Both the position numbers and the translations under genes were made by a program. Shown here piece after piece: positions 43,312-51,960 of a stretch of DNA of 53,643 bases. Each line of letters opens with the position of its first letter. Positions within the stretch are counted from its first letter, which is position 1. Origin of the DNA: Candidatus Woesearchaeota archaeon (lineage in GTDB: Archaea; Nanobdellota; Nanobdellia; Woesearchaeales; SM23-78); contig JAFGBP010000011.1 of NCBI GenBank assembly GCA_016933095.1, positions 1 through 53,643 on the forward strand, written 5' to 3'. Under the pieces are notes generated by a model, which saw only the letters and a program-made list of their open reading frames with translations, had not been told where the DNA came from and searched no databases.

Positions 43312-44493
43312 ATGGACAGACGTGATTTTCTAACTGGCATGATAGCTACTGGCCTTGCTGCAAAGGCTTTTTCTGCGCTTGGGGCTTCTAATCCTAACGG
43401 ATACGTTTATCTTCCTTCCATCCCCGTCCTGGCTCACTTTGTTAACTGGCACACGATTCCTGGCGGCTGGGACACTGCAGCGACAATGCCTGTCCGCCAT
43501 GACAACAACTCAGTCCACGGATATACCTCGACAAATCCTGAAATCATCACGCAGCAGAACACCGAGATGGTAAGGAACGGAATTGTCCCGTTGATATCCT
43601 GGTGGGGGAGGGATTCCTATGCGGGAGATAAGTTCTTGGATACTTATCTTTCTGTTTCAAAGGGAGACCTGCCGAAGATCGGGATCTTGTATGAGAGCGT
43701 GAATCGAGATCAGAGCCGCATGCACACTTTGCCGAATGGGGAAGTGAATCTTCATGACCCTTATAATGCCAACCTGCTTAACTCTGACTTGGTTCATCTG
43801 GACAACAAGTATTTTTCCCGGTATCCCGACCGCTTCTTCCATGTGGATGGCAGACCTATCGTATTCTTGTGGAATAGCCATATCTTCCATGGTAATCTGG
43901 AAGAGATTATTTATCCAGCCAGGTGCTAGGCCAACTTCTTCCTGATGGGTTCGAACTTCTCCATCAACCTGACGAGGCCGGAGGACGTGCCCCAGAACCA
44001 GCACCTGCTTATCCGAGGGATGGACGCCATATCTTCTTACGTGTTCTATGATGTTAACCATTATGGAGAGAATATAACTCAGGAGATGCTCGCGGCTTAT
44101 AGCAACTGCGTGTTGCACTGGTCTTACTGGCTCGCGGAGAACTCTCCGCACACAAAGCTGGTTCTTCCGTATAACTTGGCATATGACGAGACGAAAATCC
44201 CTGGCAGGCAAGGGTGGCTTTTCAGGTGCGACTATGCGACGGCCATGGATTATGCAGACATGCTCAAGGACTTCCTTGCCAAGCCCTGCAACCCTTTGCA
44301 GAACATCCTGCCGATGATATACATGACATCTTATAATGAGCACTACGAGGGATCCGCAATCGAGCCCTCTCAGGAATACGGCACTTTCTTCCTGGACTTA
44401 GTGAACAATACCTTCAACAAGCCCGTGATTTTTACTCCAGATGAGCTGAAAGAGTTCTGCGTTCCAGGCGAGGGACCGTATCCGAGAAGATAA
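43312..44493 (+). pseudogene. Tat-signal glycosidase-like protein (GH99/WbsX-like, tentative), interrupted by an in-frame TAG at 43927-43929
   Basis: ORFs 43312..43929 and 43945..44493 are in the same frame; MDRRDFLTGMIATGLAAKAF Tat-like signal; could be readthrough instead of a pseudogene. Confidence 0.6.
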
Positions 44494-44623
44494 ATCCCCT
44501 TGGTTTCTTCACCCGTCGCTACCCAGGCGTTGCGTGGGTTGTTTGCTTGCAGAAGATTGTCGAAAAATATATATCTGACTCTTCCTGACATCTCGATATC
44601 GATACTTATCATACTTATCGGTT

Positions 44624-44902
44624 GTGGATCTTATGAGAGCAAGAATGACCATCACCGGACGAGTGCAAGGCGTAGGCTTCCGATTCTACGTGGAGCGCTG
44701 CGCCCAAAACCTGGGCTTGTCAGGCTACGCAAGGAACACTGCAGAAGGGGTGGAGGTCGTCGCCGAAGGCCCGAAGGAGAAGCTTGACTTGCTCGTCGAG
44801 AAGTGCAGGAAAGGGCCTTCATATGCTCACGTAGAGAATGTCAGCGTCTCTTATGACGAGGATGACTCCGGCAACAAGTACTTTGGTTTCGATATAAGAT
44901 AG
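44624..44902 (+). CDS. acyP: acylphosphatase
   Basis: ITGRVQGVGFRFYVERCAQNLGLSGYARNTAEGVEVVAEG. Confidence 0.95.
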   Translation: MDLMRARMTITGRVQGVGFRFYVERCAQNLGLSGYARNTAEGVEVVAEGPKEKLDLLVEKCRKGPSYAHVENVSVSYDEDDSGNKYFGFDIR

Positions 44903-44945
44903 AGAAACAGATGAGAAATAATGAGAAATAGTTTGCTGTAAGGAT

Positions 44946-45161
44946 CTATTTCTTCTCCATGTAGCCGCACTTGCCGCAGGTATGCCTGTCCTTGTGCGCC
45001 GCCATGAAAGTGCCTTTGCCGCACTTAGGGCACTCCTTGTTCTTCTTCTTGATAGAACTGCCTGAGATCTCGTACCTGCTACTCGCAGGCTTCCTTGCCT
45101 TCTTAGCCTTTGGGCCCTTGTCCTTTCCCTTATCCTTTGCATCTTTGCCTTTAGCTGCCAT
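44946..45161 (-). CDS. rps27ae: 30S ribosomal protein S27ae
   Basis: [29 protein letters not shown]. Confidence 0.93.
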   Translation of the reverse strand: MAAKGKDAKDKGKDKGPKAKKARKPASSRYEISGSSIKKKNKECPKCGKGTFMAAHKDRHTCGKCGYMEKK

Positions 45162-45176
45162 AAATCATCACCGTAA

Positions 45177-45491
45177 TCATTCAGCAGGCGCTGCTTCGCC
45201 CTCTTTCTTCTCAGTCTTAGGAGCGTTCCTCTTCATCATGTAGTCATGCTCTACAGCATCCATGACTTTCGCATCCTCATAGACCTTGATCTCGACCTGG
45301 GCGCTTGAAGACCCGATGTCAGGCGTCACTCTCGTCACCAAGACGAGCTTTGCGTCTGCGCCAAGCTTTGCTGCCGCTTCCTTCTGAATGTCCTTCCTGC
45401 TAGGCGTAGCCTGCTCAAAGGCTATCCTTGCCTTCACTTCCTTCCTATGGAGAAGAGCGTTCTTCTCCTCGCTCATAACCTGAAAATCCAT
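45177..45491 (-). CDS. rps24e: 30S ribosomal protein S24e
   Basis: NALLHRKEVKARIAFEQATPSRKDIQKEAAAKLGADAKLVLV. Confidence 0.93.
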   Translation of the reverse strand: MDFQVMSEEKNALLHRKEVKARIAFEQATPSRKDIQKEAAAKLGADAKLVLVTRVTPDIGSSSAQVEIKVYEDAKVMDAVEHDYMMKRNAPKTEKKEGEAAPAE

Positions 45492-45537
45492 CTTTCATAT
45501 CACCGATGCCTTAATACATTAATTATCTGAAAATGAT

Positions 45538-45729
45538 TTACCTAATCTTGATCGCGTACTCGCCGTCCTTCTCGACGCCCATCTTCTGAGCGATGACTGA
45601 CTTCTCAGCGTTGATGAACTGAATCCTTCCCTGCCAGCTCGTCGCAAAGGAATTCCTCTTGCACACAGGGCAGCTTCCGCCTTCCTCGAAGAATATCTTG
45701 CAGTTCCTGCACACGACTCTCTTGCTCAT
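45538..45729 (-). CDS. spt4: transcription elongation factor Spt4 (RpoE'')
   Basis: RVVCRNCKIFFEEGGSCPVCKRNSFATSWQGRIQFI. Confidence 0.92.
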   Translation of the reverse strand: MSKRVVCRNCKIFFEEGGSCPVCKRNSFATSWQGRIQFINAEKSVIAQKMGVEKDGEYAIKIR

Positions 45730-45747
45730 GATAAAACACCTCTATGA

Positions 45748-46350
45748 TTATTTCTTCTTGTCCTCTTTGCCCTTGGCGCCTTCCTTGTCCTTATCCTTCT
45801 TCGCGCCCTTTCCGCCGTCCTTCAGGTCAGCGTCTATCCAGTCGTCCTTTCCTAGGCCGACCTGCCTCATGGTAAGGCCGATCTTAGGCGTGGCTTCCTT
45901 GTATGAAACTGCGATTATCCTTGCCCTGCAAAGATCGTTGATCTTCAGGCTCCGGTTGGAATCCCTACCCTGCAGGACCTTGTCCTTGCTGAAGGACACA
46001 AAGTCATTCATGGTCTGGCTGATGTGGATCATGCCGTCAAGAGGGCCTATCGCGAAGAAGACTCCGAAGTCAGCGACTTCCTTAATCTTTCCGCGCACGA
46101 CTTCCTGCAGCTCAGGCTCGAATGTGATCAGCTCGAAGCTAGTCTCGTAGAACGCTGCTCCGTCGCCCGGGATTATCACTCCCTCGCCGATCTCGTCGAC
46201 GTCTGATACGTCGACTACGACTCCAAGCTCCTTTGATATGAAGCCTGAGAACTTGCTCTTGACTTCAGTCACTATCGCTTGCCTTAGCTCCAGCCCGAAC
46301 TTATCAGGGGAAACCCTGATGTGATCCTTGATTTTTACCTTGTAAAACAT
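45748..46350 (-). CDS. rpo7: DNA-directed RNA polymerase subunit Rpo7 (RpoE')
   Basis: MFYKVKIKDHIRVSPDKFG; S1 domain; syntenic with spt4. Confidence 0.93.
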   Translation of the reverse strand: MFYKVKIKDHIRVSPDKFGLELRQAIVTEVKSKFSGFISKELGVVVDVSDVDEIGEGVIIPGDGAAFYETSFELITFEPELQEVVRGKIKEVADFGVFFAIGPLDGMIHISQTMNDFVSFSKDKVLQGRDSNRSLKINDLCRARIIAVSYKEATPKIGLTMRQVGLGKDDWIDADLKDGGKGAKKDKDKEGAKGKEDKKK

Positions 46351-46746
46351 TTAGCCCATCACCGTTAAGTATTTCTTCTGACGTAGGCCTATGACTTTCG
46401 CCCCTTTCTCCCTGACCCTCTTCCTGAGAATAGCGTCTTGGGTAGCTACGTACGTGTTCTTATCCGAGAAGCTGACTATGTCATCATCAGCGCTCTCTCT
46501 CCCCTTGGAAATGCCGACCCTTTTTAAGTGTTTCTGTTCCGCCAGGACCTTTCCTAGCTTAGCCGCGAACTTGTCTTTGGGAGGTAAGGACATGATCAGC
46601 CTCTGGAGCTCATCCATAGTCTTCTCCACGACGCAGAGCTCATAAGGCACGTCGAGGATCCTGTCTATCTCAGAGAAGATGTCAACCTTGAACTGGCCTG
46701 GTATTAGGAGGAAGTTGGTGTCGATTATGACCTTGTGGGGCTCCAT
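46351..46746 (-). CDS. PIN-domain protein, Fcf1-like
   Basis: VIIDTNFLLIPGQFKVDIFSEI; conserved archaeal synteny with rpo7. Confidence 0.88.
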   Translation of the reverse strand: MEPHKVIIDTNFLLIPGQFKVDIFSEIDRILDVPYELCVVEKTMDELQRLIMSLPPKDKFAAKLGKVLAEQKHLKRVGISKGRESADDDIVSFSDKNTYVATQDAILRKRVREKGAKVIGLRQKKYLTVMG

Positions 46747-46835
46747 GGCTCTTATGAAGGATCTTGGGGTTTTAAAAGGTTGCTAATCGCGTCCTGACCA
46801 AAAACTAATTAAAACCAGGGCCATATTCTCCTGTC

Positions 46836-47576
46836 ATGACAAAGAATAAGCTGAAAGCCAAGACCAAGGGGTCTAAGGAGGGGTCTCAGGGAGCTGGAAG
46901 CTCTGGCAAGGGATCAATCCTCGTCATCTGCGCCCACTCCGACGACCAAGTCATCGGTCCCGGCGGAGCCATGGCCAAGTATGCCAAGGAGGGCTATGAC
47001 GTGCATACCATCGTCCTCTCTTTCGGGGAGAGTGTTAAGCCTCACCTGAGGCGGGAGGTCATCGCCAAGATGCGCGTCCAGGAGTCGCAGAGAGCCAACA
47101 AGATAATCGGCGGGAAGTCTGTGACTTTCCTTGGCCTTAGGGAGATGAAGTTCGAGGAGGATTACGATACGAGGAAGATAAGCAATCATTTCTACAAGCT
47201 ATTGAAGAAGCTCAAGCCTAGAAAAATCTTCACCCATTCAGGAGATGATGCCCATCCGGACCACCGCGCGACATTGAGGATTGTGCTGCGGGCTTACAAG
47301 GATCTCAAGCTCACCTGCGAACTGTATGCTTTCGAGGTGTGGCACATCTTCAACCTGAAGAAGAGGCACAAGCCCAGGCTGTTCATCGATACGACAGATA
47401 CCTTCAGCAAGAAGATTGCTGCGCTCAAGGCCTTCAAGAGCCAGATTAAGCTCTCGGACTTCTACAATTATCTTGTGCTCAACAACTTCTTCTTCTTCAT
47501 CGTCCATATCAAGGATTATATCAACGGCCTGAAGAACCATACCAGGTATGCGGAGGTGTTCTACAAGCTCAGATGA
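46836..47576 (+). CDS. PIG-L/LmbE family deacetylase
   Basis: ILVICAHSDDQVIGPGG; HPDHRAT. Confidence 0.9.
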   Translation: MTKNKLKAKTKGSKEGSQGAGSSGKGSILVICAHSDDQVIGPGGAMAKYAKEGYDVHTIVLSFGESVKPHLRREVIAKMRVQESQRANKIIGGKSVTFLGLREMKFEEDYDTRKISNHFYKLLKKLKPRKIFTHSGDDAHPDHRATLRIVLRAYKDLKLTCELYAFEVWHIFNLKKRHKPRLFIDTTDTFSKKIAALKAFKSQIKLSDFYNYLVLNNFFFFIVHIKDYINGLKNHTRYAEVFYKLR

Positions 47577-48757
47577 GTGAGATGTGGGTGAGACGTAAAA
47601 TGAGTCATGACAATCCTAGGCAGAAGAGAAGAGTCCTTATCGTGACAGATAATTTTCTTCCTCGTAGGGATGGGATATCAAGGTTTCTTTCAGAGATAAT
47701 TCCCAGGCTTACGGGGCGTTATGACATCACTGTCATTGCTCCTGATTTCGGTTCCTCGTCGGCTGACAATGAAAAGGGATTCCGTCTTATCAAGATGCCT
47801 CTTTCAAGGTTCAAGGTGGGTGACTTTCAAATTGCTAAGCCCAAGAGGAAGATTGTGAGGGAGGAGGTGGCAAAGGCAGATCTTGTCTTCTCTCAGACGA
47901 TAGGTCCTATAGGCCTCTCTGCCATTAACGCTGCCCACAGGATTGGAAAGCCGGTTGTCTCATACACTCACTCTATAGATTGGGAGCTTATAACCCAGTC
48001 CTTGGGTATAGAGTACTTCAAAGGTCATGCCTACTCGCTTGCAAGGGGCTTTGTCAGGAACATCTACAGGAAGATCGACCTGCTTCTCGTGCCTGCACAG
48101 AGCGTTGCAGAGCTGTTCTCCTGGCATAGCATTGACAATCCTAAGAAAGTCGTCCATCTCGGCGTGGACACCAAGAAGTTCGTGCCTCCTCAGAGGAAGG
48201 GGGATGCTAAGAAGCTTATTGGCGTGAGTGACGACCTCTTCGTCATAGGATTCCATGGGCGCTTGGGTCGCGAGAAGGACCTGATGACTCTTCTTAGGGC
48301 TTTCATCCAGGTGAAGAGGACGAATCCAAAGACCATCCTTCTCGTCATCGGCGGCGGACTTGAGAGTATTCGCCGGAAGCTTGAGAGCGTCAGGGGAGTC
48401 GCTGTCGTCGGGACCAAGGACAACGTGGTGCCTTACATCCAGGCCATGGACCTGTTCTGCCTGACGAGCCTCACAGAGACGACGAGCCTTGCAGTCTTGG
48501 AGGCAATGGCCTGTGGGGTTCCTGTGATAACCAACAAGGTCGGATTTGTCAAGGATTACGTGACAGAGCGGGAGAACGGCATGTTCTTCACGGGGAAGAA
48601 TAGCTTCAGCCTAACGAGGCAGATCCAGCTCTTGATGAGGGACTCTGACCTGCGCAAGAGGCTTAGCCACAACGGCAGGAAGTTCGTAGAGAAGCACTTC
48701 GACTGGGACTTGACGGCCAAAGGAATCTTGGAGGCCATAGAGGAAGCGCTGTCCTAA
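47573..48757 (+). CDS. GT4 family glycosyltransferase
   Basis: RRDGISRFLSEIIPRL, FHGRLGREKDL, TTSLAVLEAMACGVPVITNKVG. Confidence 0.92.
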   Translation: MSEMWVRRKMSHDNPRQKRRVLIVTDNFLPRRDGISRFLSEIIPRLTGRYDITVIAPDFGSSSADNEKGFRLIKMPLSRFKVGDFQIAKPKRKIVREEVAKADLVFSQTIGPIGLSAINAAHRIGKPVVSYTHSIDWELITQSLGIEYFKGHAYSLARGFVRNIYRKIDLLLVPAQSVAELFSWHSIDNPKKVVHLGVDTKKFVPPQRKGDAKKLIGVSDDLFVIGFHGRLGREKDLMTLLRAFIQVKRTNPKTILLVIGGGLESIRRKLESVRGVAVVGTKDNVVPYIQAMDLFCLTSLTETTSLAVLEAMACGVPVITNKVGFVKDYVTERENGMFFTGKNSFSLTRQIQLLMRDSDLRKRLSHNGRKFVEKHFDWDLTAKGILEAIEEALS

Positions 48758-48781
48758 TTAATATTTCTGGGTGTAGTTTTC

Positions 48782-49396
48782 ATGGATGCGAATAAAATGA
48801 TGAGGGCCTACTTGATCCCGTTTGCATCATATCTGCTGATGCCTGCAGTGGCGTATGGATTGCAGCTTGGCGGACTGTTTTCCTATGCTGTGGCGATGTT
48901 CGTCCCAGGAGTCCTCACGTTCGTATTCTGGAAGGAGTACAGGTTGGACTTTCGCAAGATGGGATGGAGAGGACTTAGGGGAGTTGTTTGGGGAGTCATT
49001 GTCTTCGGCGCATGGATCCTCCTCGAAGGACGCTATCCTCTTCTTTCAGGAGCCGGGTTGGCAGATGTTGTGGATTTCTCAGGACCATTGGCTCTCAGCA
49101 TAAGGTTTGTCGGTTTCGTGATGGTCACTCCATTAATAGAAGAGATTTTTACTAGGGGATTCCTGCTAAGGTATCTTGCGAGTGAGGACTGGAAAGATTG
49201 GAGCAAGGTTCCTGTTGGCAAGTTCACATGGTTCTCGTTCATCGTCACTGTGCTTTTCTTCGGATTCAGCCACGCCGAGTGGCTGCAGGGATTGGCTGCG
49301 GGGATACTGCTAAACCTCTGCTATTACCGGAGCAAGAGCGTGGAGGAATGCATCGTTGCGCATGCTGCTGCGAACCTGCTGCTGATGGTTTTCTGA
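48782..49396 (+). CDS. CPBP/CAAX family intramembrane metalloprotease
   Basis: PLIEEIFTRGFLLRYL, GFSHAEWLQGLAAG, HAAANLLLMVF. Confidence 0.88.
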   Translation: MDANKMMRAYLIPFASYLLMPAVAYGLQLGGLFSYAVAMFVPGVLTFVFWKEYRLDFRKMGWRGLRGVVWGVIVFGAWILLEGRYPLLSGAGLADVVDFSGPLALSIRFVGFVMVTPLIEEIFTRGFLLRYLASEDWKDWSKVPVGKFTWFSFIVTVLFFGFSHAEWLQGLAAGILLNLCYYRSKSVEECIVAHAAANLLLMVF

Positions 49397-49449
49397 GATG
49401 AATCATGAAGACAAACGCCTATTCTATAATTTTATGATCCGGAGGGCTT

Positions 49450-50505
49450 CTAGAACACTCCAGGTATGAACATGTACTTGACCTTCTTCCTGTACTTGAC
49501 GTAGTCAGGGTCCTGGAGGAGGTGGCGCTCCTCGGTGTAGGCTCGCAGGTAGTAGATGAAAGACCAAGAGACCAGGCTTGCAATCAGGATTATTGAGCGG
49601 AGAGGGGAAAGCACGTATACGATCGAAGGAATTGCATAGACCCACCAACCTAAAGCCTTCATGATATAAGCAGGGTGGCGGACGAAGGCGTAAGGCCCTG
49701 CAGATACAATGCCGCGGTTGGTTAGGTTGGAAGCCTTGAACCCAAGTGCGATAGTCGACCATAAATATACCAACGCTGACAAGAAAAATAGCAAGCCAAC
49801 CACAAACACCATGAGGTTCGACGGTCCAGAATATATTGGGAAGAGAGCGATCAAAGACCCTGAAGCGTAGCTTAGGGGCGGGTAGCATGCGAGCGTGACG
49901 ACCCAACCGAGAAGAGTTGGCTCCACTGATTTCACCTTGTTTCCAAGAAATCCGGCCTCGATAGTGTAGGCAAACGCGAAAATGAACGTGTCAATAAAAT
50001 AGATTACTCCCGCGGCGAAAGTCAACGTAATCTCGTCAAAATATTCGAAAGAGAAGAATCCGGAAGAAATTTGTGTCTGGAGAGCGGCATCCATCTTATG
50101 CAAGTTCAGGAAGCAGAAATTGACCATCATTGGAATGTAGATGAATTTGACGATGACAAAAAGAATTGCTGTCTTCTCTTCTCGCTGAAGCTTTCTTTGT
50201 CTGAAAAGAAGGGCATATTTTCTCTCCCAGATGAGCTTGGCTGATTGCAACAGGAAAGCAAGCAGCACTCTCAGGAGCACTGCGCTCTTGGATTCCTTGA
50301 TCATCCGGTCGGGGGCGAAGACATAAAATGGTAGCATCCCGAAAGTGTACGCTAGCGCTAGGACTACTAGCACTTGCTGGGTCTCTGCAAGCAAAAACCC
50401 TTTGTAGTATGGGAGTGCGCGGCACAACCATATCGTAAACCAGATTAGTGCCAGGTTTGAAAGATAGGATCTCCATCGAAGATGCGCATTGGGATTATGA
50501 GGCAT
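49450..50505 (-). CDS. multi-TM ICMT/PEMT-like methyltransferase
   Basis: GPYAFVRHPAYIMKALGWW...EERHLLQDPDYVKYRKKVKYMFIPGVF. Confidence 0.8.
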   Translation of the reverse strand: MPHNPNAHLRWRSYLSNLALIWFTIWLCRALPYYKGFLLAETQQVLVVLALAYTFGMLPFYVFAPDRMIKESKSAVLLRVLLAFLLQSAKLIWERKYALLFRQRKLQREEKTAILFVIVKFIYIPMMVNFCFLNLHKMDAALQTQISSGFFSFEYFDEITLTFAAGVIYFIDTFIFAFAYTIEAGFLGNKVKSVEPTLLGWVVTLACYPPLSYASGSLIALFPIYSGPSNLMVFVVGLLFFLSALVYLWSTIALGFKASNLTNRGIVSAGPYAFVRHPAYIMKALGWWVYAIPSIVYVLSPLRSIILIASLVSWSFIYYLRAYTEERHLLQDPDYVKYRKKVKYMFIPGVF

Positions 50506-50615
50506 ATCCTCAGGGCTTATCCCGAATTCTTTATAAAATTAGTGATGATTAAAATGAACCGGTAGTGCCACAAACCTCTCTTCCCTTTACGCTTCAGGCC
50601 ACTACTAGTCTGGTC

Positions 50616-50633
50616 ATGGAGATATGTCTCCAT
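50616..50633. promoter_or_regulatory. perfect palindrome ATGGAGA-TATG-TCTCCAT upstream of the VPEF-CTERM gene
   Basis: 7-bp arms, 4-nt loop; TATA-like GTTATAAAG downstream. Confidence 0.6.
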
Positions 50634-50688
50634 AATTTAGAAAATTTAGAAAAAGTTATAAAGGATGGCTGTGTTTTCTTGAGGGAAT

Positions 50689-51033
50689 ATGCGAAATAAA
50701 AACTTGAGTGTGAAAGCCTTCTTTTTCATAGTTCTTATCTTGGCTTTCTCCAATGCTGTGTTTGCAGCAGGCTCATACGCGTGTTATTATCATGGAAATT
50801 CCTTTGATAATTGCGAAACATCAACTTCTTGCAGTTCGGGCGAAACTGTTGGAGCATGTACAAGCGCTTCAGGTTCATGCAGCCCCTCATCTGGAAGTGA
50901 TTGTGTTCCTGAGTTCAAGAACAGCACTGGCATCGTAGCACTTCTTTTTGCGGTAAGCATCCCTTTCATAATAAGAAAAATGAAGCCACTGAAACCTACT
51001 GCCATTACTCCACGTCAACGTAGAACTCAGTGA
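50689..51033 (+). CDS. Cys-rich secreted protein with PEF-CTERM-like sorting signal (putative archaeosortase substrate)
   Basis: signal peptide ...SNAVFAAG; seven Cys in ~50 aa; DCVPEF + TM (STGIVALLFAVSIPFII) + RKMK. Confidence 0.75.
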   Translation: MRNKNLSVKAFFFIVLILAFSNAVFAAGSYACYYHGNSFDNCETSTSCSSGETVGACTSASGSCSPSSGSDCVPEFKNSTGIVALLFAVSIPFIIRKMKPLKPTAITPRQRRTQ

Positions 51034-51769
51034 ACTTCGTTATCTTTGCTCCTTCTTCGTGAAACCTTATGCCTGCTATTGCAAATTCTGCCCTTTCAGG
51101 TGCCTTTGCATAGATTGACTTGGTCTCGTATCCAACAGTATCTTCCAGCACTATGATATTACGTCCGATCTCCTGGTGAGGGTAGATGAAGGAATCGTTC
51201 TTTATCATCCAGACAATGGTGATGTAGGCTGCGTCTCCACTGCAATTCAGACAGTTGATCATGAAACTTGCTTTGTATGTCTTACCTTGCTCGATAGGAA
51301 TCAACTCCGAGTTTATTATCCCGTACCCGTACTTTGAATCGTCAGCTCTTATATGCAGGCATTCTCCCTTGTAGCATCCTGTAGATGTATGCTCTATCAT
51401 TCCTAAGTAATTCCAGCCAATGGCATTTTTGGGTTTGTCTGTTGATGCACTCTTCTCAAATCCTATGCTGGAAATGTTTAGATCGATTGCGGGCTCTGTT
51501 AATGCGTTCCCGTCCAGCCCTTTTGGGTGATGGTCATAGGGGATTTTCCTCTCTGTCATTAAGGCCCTCTCGTTGTACAAGTCAACGTCCTGCCCGTCAT
51601 AATTGATATCGATGTCCAATTGGCTTTTGTGAGCTATGACTGCGCGTCCCAGCCAGTCATCCCAGATGAGGAAAGAGGATGCAAAAGCCATCAGCGCTAT
51701 TACGATGCTTATAGCTATGATCGTTCTCTTCCTGCGTGTTTCTCTTGTTGTCCTTCGCACCACGCCCAT
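51005..51769 (-). CDS. hypothetical membrane-anchored extracytoplasmic protein
   Basis: N-terminal TM helix then a beta-rich-looking domain. Confidence 0.65.
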   Translation of the reverse strand: MGVVRRTTRETRRKRTIIAISIVIALMAFASSFLIWDDWLGRAVIAHKSQLDIDINYDGQDVDLYNERALMTERKIPYDHHPKGLDGNALTEPAIDLNISSIGFEKSASTDKPKNAIGWNYLGMIEHTSTGCYKGECLHIRADDSKYGYGIINSELIPIEQGKTYKASFMINCLNCSGDAAYITIVWMIKNDSFIYPHQEIGRNIIVLEDTVGYETKSIYAKAPERAEFAIAGIRFHEEGAKITKFTEFYVDVE

Positions 51770-51833
51770 TAGTCTCGCCTTTTTGTATTGACCTTGTTTG
51801 ATGTTCTTGTTTTAAATAATTTGCTTTCTCAGC

Positions 51834-51955
51834 GGCTCTGTTTAAAGTCTCTCGTAGCCCGCTGCTACCGCTTATTAATAACGTCCTTTAGCCGAGTCTA
51901 GTCTGACCGCATGGTATTTCGTGTGCGCAGCTAGGGGCTACTCTTTGAACAGAGC
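51834..51955 (-). mobile_element. 122-bp palindromic MITE-like element, copy E7
   Basis: arms GGCTCTGTTtAAAG/CTTTgAACAGAGCC plus GTAGCCC/GGGCTAC; flanked by CTTTCTCAGC (51824-51833, 51956-51965). Confidence 0.88.
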
Positions 51956-51960
51956 CTTTC

